Of a DNA stretch of 64,000 nt, positions 54,394 to 64,000 are shown piece after piece (the stretch's first letter is position 1; every line of letters begins with the position of its first letter). A model generated the notes under the pieces. That model did no database searches and was not told where the DNA came from. It was given only the letters and a program-made list of their open reading frames with translations. The translations under genes were made by a program, and so were the position numbers. The DNA comes from Vanessa cardui (Eukaryota; Arthropoda; Insecta; Lepidoptera; Nymphalidae). The stretch covers positions 7,841,501-7,905,500 of the forward strand of contig NC_061135.1 in assembly GCF_905220365.1 (NCBI RefSeq), in the 5' to 3' direction.

Positions 54394-54775
54394 TTGAAGC
54401 CAAGGTGGCTCAGTGGTTAGAACAAACAACAACAACAGCCTGTAAATTCCCACAGCTGGGCTAATGGCCTCCTCTTCCTTTGAGGAGAAGGTTTGGAACT
54501 TATTCCACCACGCTGTTCCAATGCGTGTTCGTGGAATACACATGTGGCAGGATTTTTATGAAATTTGTCACATGCAGGTTTCCTCACGATGTTTTCCTTC
54601 ACCGCTGAGCACGAGATGAATTATAAAGACAAATTAAGCACATGAATCAGCGGTGCTTGCCTGAATGTGGTTAGAACGTGTGCATCTTAACCGATGACTG
54701 CGGATTAAAACCCACGCAAGCACATCTGAATTTTCATGTACCTAAATTTGAGGTTGTTTAGGTGATATATATTTA
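54394..54775 (+). mobile_element. older Metulj-like SINE split by a second SINE
   Basis: The head 'gaagccaaggtggctcagtg' with 'gttagaac' (54394-54423) is interrupted by 54424-54666. It resumes at 54667 with 'gtggttagaacgtgtgcatc', 'ttaaccgatgactgcggatt' (damaged B-box), fading near 54775. Confidence 0.85.
54413..54677 (-). mobile_element. Metulj-like SINE nested in another SINE
   Basis: The insert 54424-54666 is flanked by the perfect 11-bp duplication GTGGTTAGAAC (54413-54423 and 54667-54677), taken from the host SINE's own A-box region. It is minus-oriented, 5'-truncated, and ends in (GTT)n. It resembles the element at 15138-15444 closely, including the (GTT)n tail and the 'attcatgtgcttaatttgtc' block, so both probably descend from the same source copy. 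Confidence 0.92.
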
Positions 54776-54779
54776 TATT

Positions 54780-55540
54780 TCAACAATCTTAAAAAAATAA
54801 AACGAACTAACAATTAAATTTAGAATGTTTACATCAGTGCACTATTCCAAAATAGATAAATATGATGATGAATGATTTCGTGTTTTTAATTTAATGGTTT
54901 AAATTGCGAATGGATTCTAGGAATGTTTTAAGAAATAGTAAATAATTCCTTATTACGAAGTAGAAATTATAAAATCCAAGACAAGGGCATAGCGTTATAA
55001 AGCCGACATTGAATTAACACCCCTGACCCAATTGAAACTCTGGTTATAAAACATAAGGGGTCAGTTGCGCGTATCTTATCTAAGCAGATAAGAACTTTAT
55101 ATCTTATGTTAATTAAGTAAGTGTAATTACGGACACTAGGGACTTTACAACTTCAACCCTGTGGCTAGCAATAAATTAACAGTTAAGGCGCGACTGATAT
55201 TTACGAAACCAATGTTTGTAGACAGGTGATTTAAGGCTCCGTTACACGTGTTCCAATGGTATCGTGATCGGGGAATCAGTGGCCAAAACAATTGAATGTG
55301 TGAGTTTGATGCCTCTAATTCTTTGTGATTAAAAGGTAAAAGCCTGCGTTTAAAGGGGGGGGGGCAGATGTTTGGTAAGCTATGTTTTCTTCTGATCATT
55401 TTAAAACGTGAATACAAAATTTCAACCGTATGCGTTCAAAAAGATAATAAAATTAATATGATTAATAACTTAGTGCAAGTTATTGTCGTCGTAAAATCTC
55501 TATTAATTCTATAAATGCTTTACTCTATTTATATACCAAG
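54780..55540. other. AT-rich DNA; unrecognised 90-codon frame
   Basis: A minus-strand frame at 55145-55417 (with ICPPPFKRRLLPFNH) crosses a run of ten Gs at 55357-55366. I do not recognise it and find no supporting signal. Confidence 0.3.
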
Positions 55541-55546
55541 CAACAT

Positions 55547-55645
55547 ACAAGCCCCCAGTATTGCATACGAGTATGTCCATGGGCGTTGGTAATCACTTTC
55601 AATCAGTTAAGCCTCCTGCTCGTTTGCCACCTATATTTAAAAAAT
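55547..55645 (-). repeat. lepidopteran repeat ('ggtggcaaacga' type), minus
   Basis: 'acaagcccccagtattgcat', 'gtccatgggcgttggtaatc', 'ctcctgctcgtttgccacct' is the reverse complement of the family at 50716. Confidence 0.6.
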
Positions 55646-55739
55646 ACCGTAAAGAGGAGAGCTGTTTTCTCTTTAACCGCTGAAACAACTTAAAAGAGAT
55701 TTGGTATAGAGATATTGCGAGTCCCGGTAAGGCCGTTGC

Positions 55740-55860
55740 CTATTGTTTTTTAATTCACCCCTCAATGGCTAAGAAATTGGGTGACGTTATGTGTGGTAGT
55801 TTTATTAATTTTCGCACGAATACTGCACGAAGCCGCGGGTAGCTTCAGCTAGTGTTAATA
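55740..55860. repeat. RTE-like tail remnant
   Basis: 'aattcacccctcaatggcta', then 'cacgaagccgcgggtagctt' and 'cagctagtgt' look like the reverse of the RTE-type phrases at 8845 and 23425. A small hairpin (55868-55877 with 55887-55896) follows. Confidence 0.4.
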
Positions 55861-56160
55861 TAAAGATAATTGTCACACGCCATTATTGTGACAATTACTT
55901 ATAATTTATTGCTAAGTCTTTTCAGGTCTCAGCTGTTATGAAGAAGATGTTTAAATATTAAACTAAGTACAGTAGAGTTACTGCACTTTCATATTATACA
56001 AATGATAACATTAGTCCATGTTATACCATTTCATGAAATGTATTCAGTAACTGCGCCAAAGCATCGTTTGTTTTCTTTATACATAGAGTGTGTGTTTGTT
56101 AGCTTAATCTTCGCTGCCTTTTCTTATTCTTAACTAATGAATTTCATTTACTCTGTAAAC

Positions 56161-56364
56161 AGTGACAGCCTATAAATTTTCCACTGCTGGGTTAAAGCCT
56201 CCTCTCCCACTAAGGAGACGGTTTGGAACATTTTCCACCACGCTGTTCCAATGGGGGTTGGTGGAATGCACATGTGGAAGAAACGCAAGGTAAGCCAGAG
56301 GGTTTAAACCCGAAATCATCGGTTAAGATGCACGCGTTCTAACCACTGGGCCATCTCAGCTCAG
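56161..56364 (-). mobile_element. Metulj-like SINE with internal deletion
   Basis: The minus-strand head is intact ('gagctgagatggcccagtgg', 'ttagaacgcgtgcatcttaa', B-box-like GGGTTTAAACCC). The middle is replaced by a short 'cttaccttgcgtttctt', and the tail 'aacagcgtggtggaaaatgt' to 'cagcagtggaaaatttatag' is kept. Confidence 0.85.
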
Positions 56365-56485
56365 ACGTGTATCATATGCTTTGATTTCAAAATTTTGTGA
56401 ATATTTTTCAATTTATATTAAACGACTACATTTTAATTTAGATTTTGTATGTCCCAATTTACCGCTTATTTGTTTCCATCTTGCA

Positions 56486-56533
56486 TTCTTGCGTGTCATG
56501 GAAGACCCTCTGTTCTTCCATGACACGCAAGAA
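56486..56533. other. perfect 20-bp inverted repeat (hairpin)
   Basis: Arms 56486-56505 and 56514-56533 are exact reverse complements (TTCTTGCGTGTCATGGAAGA and its complement) around an 8-base loop. Unlike most of the region, the arms are GC-balanced. The stem does not extend outward, which is shorter than a usual animal miRNA precursor. Confidence 0.9.
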
Positions 56534-56539
56534 GCGAAA

Positions 56540-59500
56540 GGTATGCCTTTTTGATCTGTTATTTTATTTTTTTATATACAGTTAGCTATAGTATTTAATA
56601 ATGATATACTTATACTCGAAAATGTAAATAGGTAGTATTGTGAATATGTGTTGGAACTTAATTTACTTTAAGTTAGACGAAATAGTTAACACCTATCTAT
56701 AAAATTAATGCAAATTATTGTTCATAACTAGAATTAAAAATAGTGCTACTGATTTTATGTCATTCAAAAGCTAAAAAATAATGAAAAAGGCACTTAGTGT
56801 TTCAGCAAAAATATCTCTAAATAAACAAGTTGCAATTTAAATGCGACTTACTACTCAATACGGAATATTTAATTCATAATTAACATAAATTATTTGAAAG
56901 TTGTAAGCAGAAATTTTAAACGGGATTTGAAATCTGAATCTCTGTAATTAAATTTTTTCACTTAATAACTTCTTGGATAAAATTTAAGTCATAATTTCAA
57001 GTTTTATAATTTACTGCGCTTGTAAAGCAAAGAAAAATTATATTTTTTTAAACTATTATTTTACATAGAATTTGATTCGCCTTTTTTGCGACAGTATCTT
57101 GTATCAAATGATATTTATCTAAGCTATTGTTGATATATTTTGTACAAAATTTTAAAATGATAAAATAAATAAAATCGGTTTCAAAAGAAAACTACGATGT
57201 TACCTCAGTAATTAGCTAGATTTTTTTAATAAATTTTACTATGACAAATACCATATCTGAAATATAAAAATCTTTGGAAAATTTTTATCGGGTAACAACG
57301 TAAACGGTGTAGAAACGACAGGTGCAAAAGATTTAAAGTCTGATAGATTTCACTCGATCCTAGAGCATGTCTAGACTCAACATTTTAATTTAATTTAAAA
57401 TACATGTTCGTTATATAACATCATTTTACTTAGACTTAGTTTTCTTTTTACATATATTTCAATTAGAAAGGCAGACTGGCGTAGGTAGAAGTGGTCATTA
57501 CTAGGTAGGCATCACATACAGATATTTGCCTTTAGTAAAAGTACAAATACATACACCCAGTAGAAAGAAAATGTTATAGCATTAAAACAACTTTAATAAT
57601 TGGGAAAGTTAATTCTATTTAATAAAATGGATCTAAATATATAATCTTTAGATGCATACCAGCGATCCTAGAATCTACATAACATAAAAATTAACAATAC
57701 GATTCTGTTTTGCGGAATTAATTTTCTGCTCATCTGAATAATTCTCTTAACTTCAGAGTATTTTTTAAGTAAATTAGTTTCGCAATCTGTATTTATTTAG
57801 TTCGTTAGCTTTTATATTACCTTTAAATGTTGTAAGTAAATAACTGCGAACATGTTGGTATACTGAACGTAATCATGTTACTTTTGGTCTTGTTAGCATG
57901 CGTCGACTGAGGTTACAGGATTATTCGCTTACATTAATGATTAATTGACAATGCCCTCTTACTCAGCGTACAGAAAAAAATAATAATCTACTTCATGAAT
58001 CATGCCAAGGTGATAAAATGCAAATGAATATATCACACTTAGAATAGATGTCAATTTTATCAATGCGTTTGTTTTGATAATGATAATAAAACCAACACGA
58101 CCTAAGATTATCATTAAAACATATTGAAGTCAAAGAAATGAGTTATTTGGATAGCCATGATAAACTTCCTTGCTCATATAAAAGATAAAATCGATATTTA
58201 TCGAAACTGTGCGAAGTACATAAAGCTCATCTATAAAACACCATCGGTCACTTCTTATTTCACTACGTCGAAATGTTATTTAAAACAGTTCAGCTGTTAC
58301 TTTCGCATTTATAATATAAGAGCAGATTTTCCTATGATACTCAATTCGCTTTAAAGATATGTATATTTGGATAAAAAAGATCAGTTAGTAGATAGAAAAA
58401 TAAATACAATACATGAGTCGAAAAATCTAAATCATCGCATATTTGTGTAATTTATCAGCAGCTAAAGTATATTCCACTGAAATTATTCATCAAATTGAAC
58501 CAACTGCGCTAATAATATATTGGATCCAAAGCAAATACCAACGTCAGAACGACCCTTTGTTTATCTGTTTACTCGTATATACTGATGCAGCAAGCTGACA
58601 AAACAGTGGTCTTGCACAGATTGTTGTTTGTTGTTTATAACGACAATTCCCGTAATTTATTACCAATATCTAGGTTTCAAAGTAAAAGTATATTACCTCA
58701 AGAATTATTTCACAATACATTTAGTAATAATATAGTTTATATTGTTGTTGTTGTCTTTTAGAACTCTTTTAATATTAATCTAACAAAAATATTTCTAAGC
58801 AGCAATGAATAAATTATTTTTAAGGCTGTTTTTTAATTTTAGACAACATATATTCGTATTTAAATTGAATTCCATATACGTGTATGTATGTGTGCTGCCT
58901 TTGAAGTGTGCATTGCTGTTAGGTTAATGCTCTTGACAGTATTACAGCTTGAAGTATAGCATCAAGTGCTGACAGCTAACCGAGCAATGCAGAACTGACT
59001 CAGAAAAATGGCGATGGTTACCGTAACAACTTATAAGAATTAAACGATTTCACCATAACAATAGCATTACTTGGCAGTCACTAAGCCATGATGCATTTGC
59101 TGAAGCACGTTGTAGTGCATTTTAATCAATAGATGATTTTTATCTCCGTCAGGCAACACTAGCTGGGAAGTTTTTGCTATGGGAACGACTACTTACTGTG
59201 ATTTAATAATCTTGGACAACTTGTGCAAGAGTTGATGTTATACGTTTTGTAATTTAAATCATGTATCATGAAGATATAGAGCCACGCGTAAAAACTAGGG
59301 TATGATAGCAATTTAGTTTTCGATATTTCAATTTATTACACGCCAATAAATATATTTATACAATATTCTCGCTTTGATATGATTTAGTTAAATGTAATAT
59401 AAATATTTGCCAACTATAACAGCCATTAATTTTATAATATTATTTATTGAATATTTAATTTCTTACAAATGTTGTTGCCCATCATAATGAATTTTTAGTT

Positions 59501-60220
59501 TTTTAACATTTATAAGTATGGACTTCTATATAATTTAAAATTGTTTAATATTTCTTTCATGTAATATATCAAATATTAATTTACAAGTGTAATAAAGAAC
59601 TCAAGCAGTCGGCTCTACAGGCCGGTACTTCAGTTCATATCATTACATACTTTTAATATCCAACAATTTGTAATTTAAAAACGCCTCTTCATTTATATTT
59701 AGTGGTTGTTTTTTTATTCTCTACAATGAAATTTAATTTTTATTAAGGTTTTTATTTTCAACCGTTGCGTCGTGTAGGTTGTTGCCTCGTGTTGTTTTTA
59801 GTGGCTTGTAGATTATGACTCTAAGGATAATTAGAAAACAAATGATGTTTATGTAGTAGTGAGAGTATGTTTACTACGTAATCAATTGGTTTGAACTTAC
59901 ATTAGAAAAAGACTAATTGGACGATTCATTTGATTTTGGTTCGGTTTGCAGCACTTGATGTGAATTTTAAAGTTAGAAAAAAAATTAATTAAAAATATAT
60001 ACCAAAGTGAAGAAAATATTTTGATAAACTGGAGTATATATATTTTTTGGAAATGTTTATACTTCAAAATTTAACTCTTCCTCTAAATTTTTAGTTCGAT
60101 TTCGATGTAGATTGCGACATTGGATTCAGTTATTAAAATTACTAGAAGTAAATTATTATAAAATTTCAGTGTCTTGAAATTTATTTGAAAAAAAAAATGT
60201 AAAAAAAATCTAATTTGATC
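56540..60220. other. AT-rich DNA, no gene recognised
   Basis: 57875-57955 resembles 48995-49075. 58880-59200 is somewhat GC-richer but has no convincing exon. Confidence 0.45.
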
Positions 60221-60224
60221 TATG

Positions 60225-60350
60225 TCAAATCAAATTCCTTTATTCAACATGGAAGCATTACATTACCTTATTAATTAAATCAAACACTACCAGGGAACAG
60301 AGAGTATCCTGTCCTGAGAAGAACCGGTGAAAGAAACTCCACTATTTATA
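60225..60350 (+). repeat. interspersed repeat fragment ('cctttattcaacatgg')
   Basis: 'attcctttattcaacatgga', 'agcattacattaccttatta', then 'ctgtcctgagaagaaccggt' and 'gaaagaaactccac'. A lepidopteran repeat I recognise in general form. Class uncertain. Confidence 0.45.
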
Positions 60351-60354
60351 TTAT

Positions 60355-61135
60355 TATCGATTTGTAATTATTAACAATTGTTCAATATCAAAAAACAAAT
60401 AGCCAAGAGATCGTTTCATATCCAAGGCGGCTATCAACCATGAACGCAGTCTCGATGAACAATACCTAGCGCAGAAGCACGGCTTTCTATTAGTTGCTTC
60501 GCTTTTGAGAAACATATCGTATGTATTCGAGATAACCCTTATATTCTTTTTTAAATCTACTATTTTTAAAAAATTGGTTGTTTAAAATAAACCACAAATA
60601 TCGAGATACTTTGTTCATATTTATTGTACCTAATTAAATTTTTTATAACCAAAAAAAGCGTTTAACAGTTTTTTTTATTTTTATATCCCAACTGTAGAAT
60701 TATGTAATTTGTTTTAAAAAACATTTTTAAATTCAGTAACTCTGTTTTGTGCAAACAAACATACTATCAATGTCAATACAGTTTATTGGAAATGCAAATG
60801 TTTAAAATTTATTATTTGTCATTCTATAAACAATAGCTTGTAGTAAATATGTATAAGTTAAAACAATATATAATAGCCCTTTTTTACTCAATACATATAT
60901 ATGTATACACGGTACATATCCCAAAATAACATTTTTTACAATTTTTGTCACTCCGTTTATTCCGGCTAATCTCTAAATCGGCTAGAATGATTTTGACGGG
61001 ACTTGCACTGGCAGATAACTGATACAATAAAGAGTAACTTAGGCTACAAAGATTATTTTTTTTGTTAAATTCAAACGCGTACAAGGTCGCGGGCTAGCTA
61101 GTTTTAAATAAGCTATATGACTTATAATAATATCT
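60355..61135. other. AT-rich DNA, no feature
   Basis: Nothing supported. Confidence 0.5.
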
Positions 61136-61139
61136 CCAC

Positions 61140-61275
61140 AGCTGAGTTTGTAATGCTCAGGGCACTTGGGTAATCCCTGAGATTGGCTGGCATGATTGCC
61201 TTTCGATGGGACAGAAATCCGACTCGACCAGAGATAGAACAGGCGCAGGTCGGCTTTGCGTACTTCTCGTGATGT
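61140..61275 (+). repeat. interspersed repeat fragment
   Basis: 'gggtaatccctgagattggc', 'gatgggacagaaatccgact', 'gagatagaacaggcgcaggt' match the general form of a repeat also suspected at 30335. Confidence 0.4.
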
Positions 61276-61279
61276 AGAA

Positions 61280-62240
61280 GTTTAATATACTACCAACTAC
61301 TAAAATTGGTCTCTTGCTACAAGCTACTTAATAGAATAACTAAATAAACCGACAATGTTTTACCTAATAGGGTTTTAATTCTTTTTCTATTATTCAAGTA
61401 TAGTTAGTGATCGTTTATTTTATTCAATTTTCTGTAAATAAATGGCCGACTCGAAATTTTCTTTTGTGTCTTCGTTCTTGTTTCATAAATTAAATTGGTT
61501 GGCGAGATTTGTCACGAATGTAGTCTAAAGCCGAAATTAAAAGTTTATTAATGTCCCATTGCTCGTCAAAAGTCTGCTCCTTATTAGAAAAAAGCTATTT
61601 CTCCTATGCTATTTTGTGAGGTACGAAAACCAAATCTAAGAGTTGCATCCATTTGGATTTAGGACACCCGCGTCATGATACTATAATTAGGTATTATCAA
61701 GGTTTAATGTCAGTAGAAGCCTTTCAAGCAAACGTAAATTAAAATTATGTCATAATCACAAAGGAAAATTAGCTAATATGTATAATAATCTTAGTTAATA
61801 TTTAACTATGAAGAACTCATTACAATAAAAAAAAGATTAATTTAAATGAAAACACACACACACCCAACATACACAGGAACAGGCATACACACAAATAAAA
61901 AGTTCAAAATAACGTAACTTATAATAATTGCGGTATAATTACAATTCTACATTTTAATCACCATAAAATTTTATTGCCATATACGAATAAATAGAGTCGA
62001 AAATACATAATGTACATTGCATACATAATTTGCTATTAATAACTTTGCTGCCATTTTAGTTATTTATGTTCAATGATACTCGAAGAGCACGGGACGCTTT
62101 GACGAAATTAAGTTAAGAGTGCTAATATTGCCTCTCAAATATAAGTAGGCAGCCAAAAAGCGCCGCAAAGGGTATTTTTTTAGTTTATTAGGAGCGGAAA
62201 CAGCACAAAGAACCGAGATAGCTGAAGAGCCAAGATTTTT
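61280..62240. other. AT-rich DNA, short (AC)n
   Basis: (AC)n run at about 61851-61864. Nothing else supported. Confidence 0.5.
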
Positions 62241-62244
62241 CAAA

Positions 62245-62345
62245 GAGCCGAGATATTTAAATGTATAACACGTGGAACCAGCGAAAATTGGGGTTTCAAA
62301 TCAAAACAAGTATCATTGAGTTTTATATGCTTAATTTATGTTTTT
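62245..62345 (+). repeat. very old Metulj-like SINE head
   Basis: 'gagccgagatatttaaatgt', 'ggggtttcaaatcaaaacaa', 'gtatcattgagttttatatg', 'cttaatttatgttt' align with the first 100 bp of the family with many changes. Confidence 0.45.
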
Positions 62346-62349
62346 TTAT

Positions 62350-63640
62350 TTAACTTAATAAAATTATAATTCAATTATTACTAAATAATAAAATTACAAT
62401 TAAAATATATGTGATTTCATTTCTTTTGATGTAAACAAGACATGCCCTTATGATGTTGAGTATAAATTAGTGTCTAGGCTATGACAGAAATAAAAGCTAC
62501 GGTTACATCTTTTTTAAAGATAAGTTATTCAAACTATCATAACAGTACTAGCTCAAATCTTTGTATAACCTGGAGTTATATGTTAGAAATCATATCGATT
62601 GCTGCCCTAACAGGTTCCTACTAAATTCTGCTAGGCAGGAAAAAGGCGTATGGCAACACGAGCGTTCAAGGCGAACGTTGTTGAGCACTGAAATTGTATT
62701 GAAAAGCCCTCAAAATTAAGAGCTGGATCATAAATCTGGGAAACTGCTACTGCTGCCCGAAGTTTCTTTCTCTGAACTGTATGACCCGACACCCGACGAA
62801 TCCCTAGAATACTAAGATGTTTGTCTCAATTTTCGAGGCTTTCTATTCTCTATCGTAGGCGTTATGAGACATCTCCTAAGTAAAACATTTCAAAATATAA
62901 AAACTTGGTCATAAATCTTATGTATCTGAAGAGAAAAAGACTGTCTTAATAATAGATATATTTGATAAAACGCGACGTAGACATTATCCTTTTAAAAGAT
63001 TTGCATATTTGATGAGAAATGGTGAACGAATGATGTGTTCAAGAATGTACGAAAAAGCTGTGAGAGAAAACACTTATTAATAATACGTTACCAAAAGGTA
63101 TCTTAAAAGATTGTATGTTTATCGTCCTATTTTCTTTATTTAAAGTTGTTTTCTTAGTCAATTATTTAATTATTCAATGACAGATTAAGTTGTCATGAAG
63201 CTGAAAATAATGTTCACTTAAGATTAAAAAAAAAAAAACAAAATTAAATATAAATAAGATACAAAAGTTATATAATCTTTATTAACAGATAAACGGCTTT
63301 TCTATCACAAAAGCTGCCTAATACAGAATTTATAAGTTACAGTAAAATCTGGCAACTGAAAAATAGCGTTGAAATAGCGGGCACAGCTTATTTTAAATAT
63401 AGATACGCCTGTTTTTTTTTATATATACTATGAATAACTTTCTTTTTTTAATTTGTTGGTCCAGTGTCTAATTTGTATGAATAGTAAGTATTGTTGATCA
63501 CAAGTCCGGGTTTTGATTTCGATCCGGATTATCTAATAAGTAATCACCTGTCGCATCATGGAAGTTTCCGTCCTGGGCTTCAGATAGACGTGAGTAAGTC
63601 TATATGCCATTGACCCTGGCCTTGTTTTATCCGGTCGCGT
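62350..63640. other. AT-rich DNA; two GC-richer patches
   Basis: 62580-62880 and 63500-63650 are less AT-rich. The second has a weak tRNA-like look ('gtccgggttttgatttcgat') and may be an old SINE, but neither is identified. Confidence 0.3.
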
Positions 63641-63747
63641 ATTGCCGTCTCCTCGCTTTATAAAAGTTACGAAATATAAAATTCATGTTGTAATAAAACA
63701 TACATATTTATGGCACTATAATAATATCATCGCTTATTTGTTGTTAA

Positions 63748-63834
63748 GAAACGGCAACGAACCTGCAATTGGTCAGAATGATGTCCATTCTAACGAACAG
63801 CTACAGCAAGCAAGAGAACTATTGCAAAATCAGG
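63748..63834 (+). CDS. possible internal exon (unrecognised)
   Basis: Within a frame open from 63642 to 63857, the stretch after a pyrimidine-rich acceptor-like site (CGCTTATTTGTTGTTAAG) reads NGNEPAIGQNDVHSNEQL and QQARELLQNQ. It then meets CAG|GTTCAT, a possible donor. Composition and hydrophilic, helix-prone residues are markedly more protein-like than anything else outside the retrotransposon. The acceptor (AAG) and donor are not ideal, and I do not recognise the protein. If real, the gene lies on the plus strand and continues beyond the window. Confidence 0.3.
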
Positions 63835-63859
63835 TTCATTTCATACACGCTTTTTAAAT

Positions 63860-64000
63860 GTACTGAGTTTTTATATAGGAACGGATCTCAACTTCATCCG
63901 AAATACAAATACGTTCTCTAAGATCGTTATGCCAATCCGTCGATTCATTAATTATTATTAGAAACACTTTACCTGGATAAACGTCAATCGTAAAGCTCTG
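63860..64000. other. window end, no feature
   Basis: Short remaining sequence, nothing supported. Confidence 0.5.

Noticed and set aside
55145..55417. 90-codon minus-strand gene
   Set aside because: Crosses a ten-G run, has no recognised domain and no start or splice support.

Overview
This is an AT-rich stretch (roughly 30% GC by eye) of a lepidopteran nuclear genome. A butterfly, probably a nymphalid, is most likely. The basis is the repeats: many tRNA-headed SINE copies resembling the Metulj-type SINEs of nymphalids, plus several other short repeat families I recognise as typical of Lepidoptera. Species and chromosome cannot be read from the sequence. No complete host gene is visible. The window behaves like intergenic or large-intron DNA loaded with transposable elements of different ages.

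Layout. 1-9700 is mostly plain AT-rich sequence with a possible small exon near 5.05 kb and two GC/CpG-dense islands (7.68-7.80 and 8.2-8.3 kb). 9.7-22.4 kb carries two SINE families, several with clear target-site duplications, and a common lepidopteran interspersed repeat. 22.9-24.65 kb is a cluster of repeats ending in a foldback element with 225-bp inverted arms. 25.3-32.3 kb holds more SINEs and a 199-bp segment present twice, 6.1 kb apart, where one copy sits inside an 84-bp flanking duplication. 34.1-36.8 kb holds decayed Helitron-like sequence, and 38.84-39.18 kb the C-terminal remnant of an RTE-like LINE. 40,735-46,681 is a nearly intact Ty3/gypsy LTR retrotransposon on the minus strand, with 5-bp target duplications, LTRs about 98% alike, a tRNA-Leu-type primer site, gag with an Arg/Ser repeat region, protease, reverse transcriptase, RNase H and integrase. 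Its pol frame is broken inside reverse transcriptase, so this copy looks recently inserted but defective. 46.7-64 kb is AT-rich with SINE fragments (including one SINE inserted in another), a perfect 20-bp hairpin, and a possible exon near 63.75-63.83 kb.

The only long coding regions are the two retrotransposon frames; they would form one gag-pol product in an intact relative. I see no operon-like or defence-like gene system. The most informative structures are the foldback element, the templated-insertion scar, the nested SINE, the two hairpin sites, and a weakly conserved noncoding pair at 49.0 and 57.9 kb.
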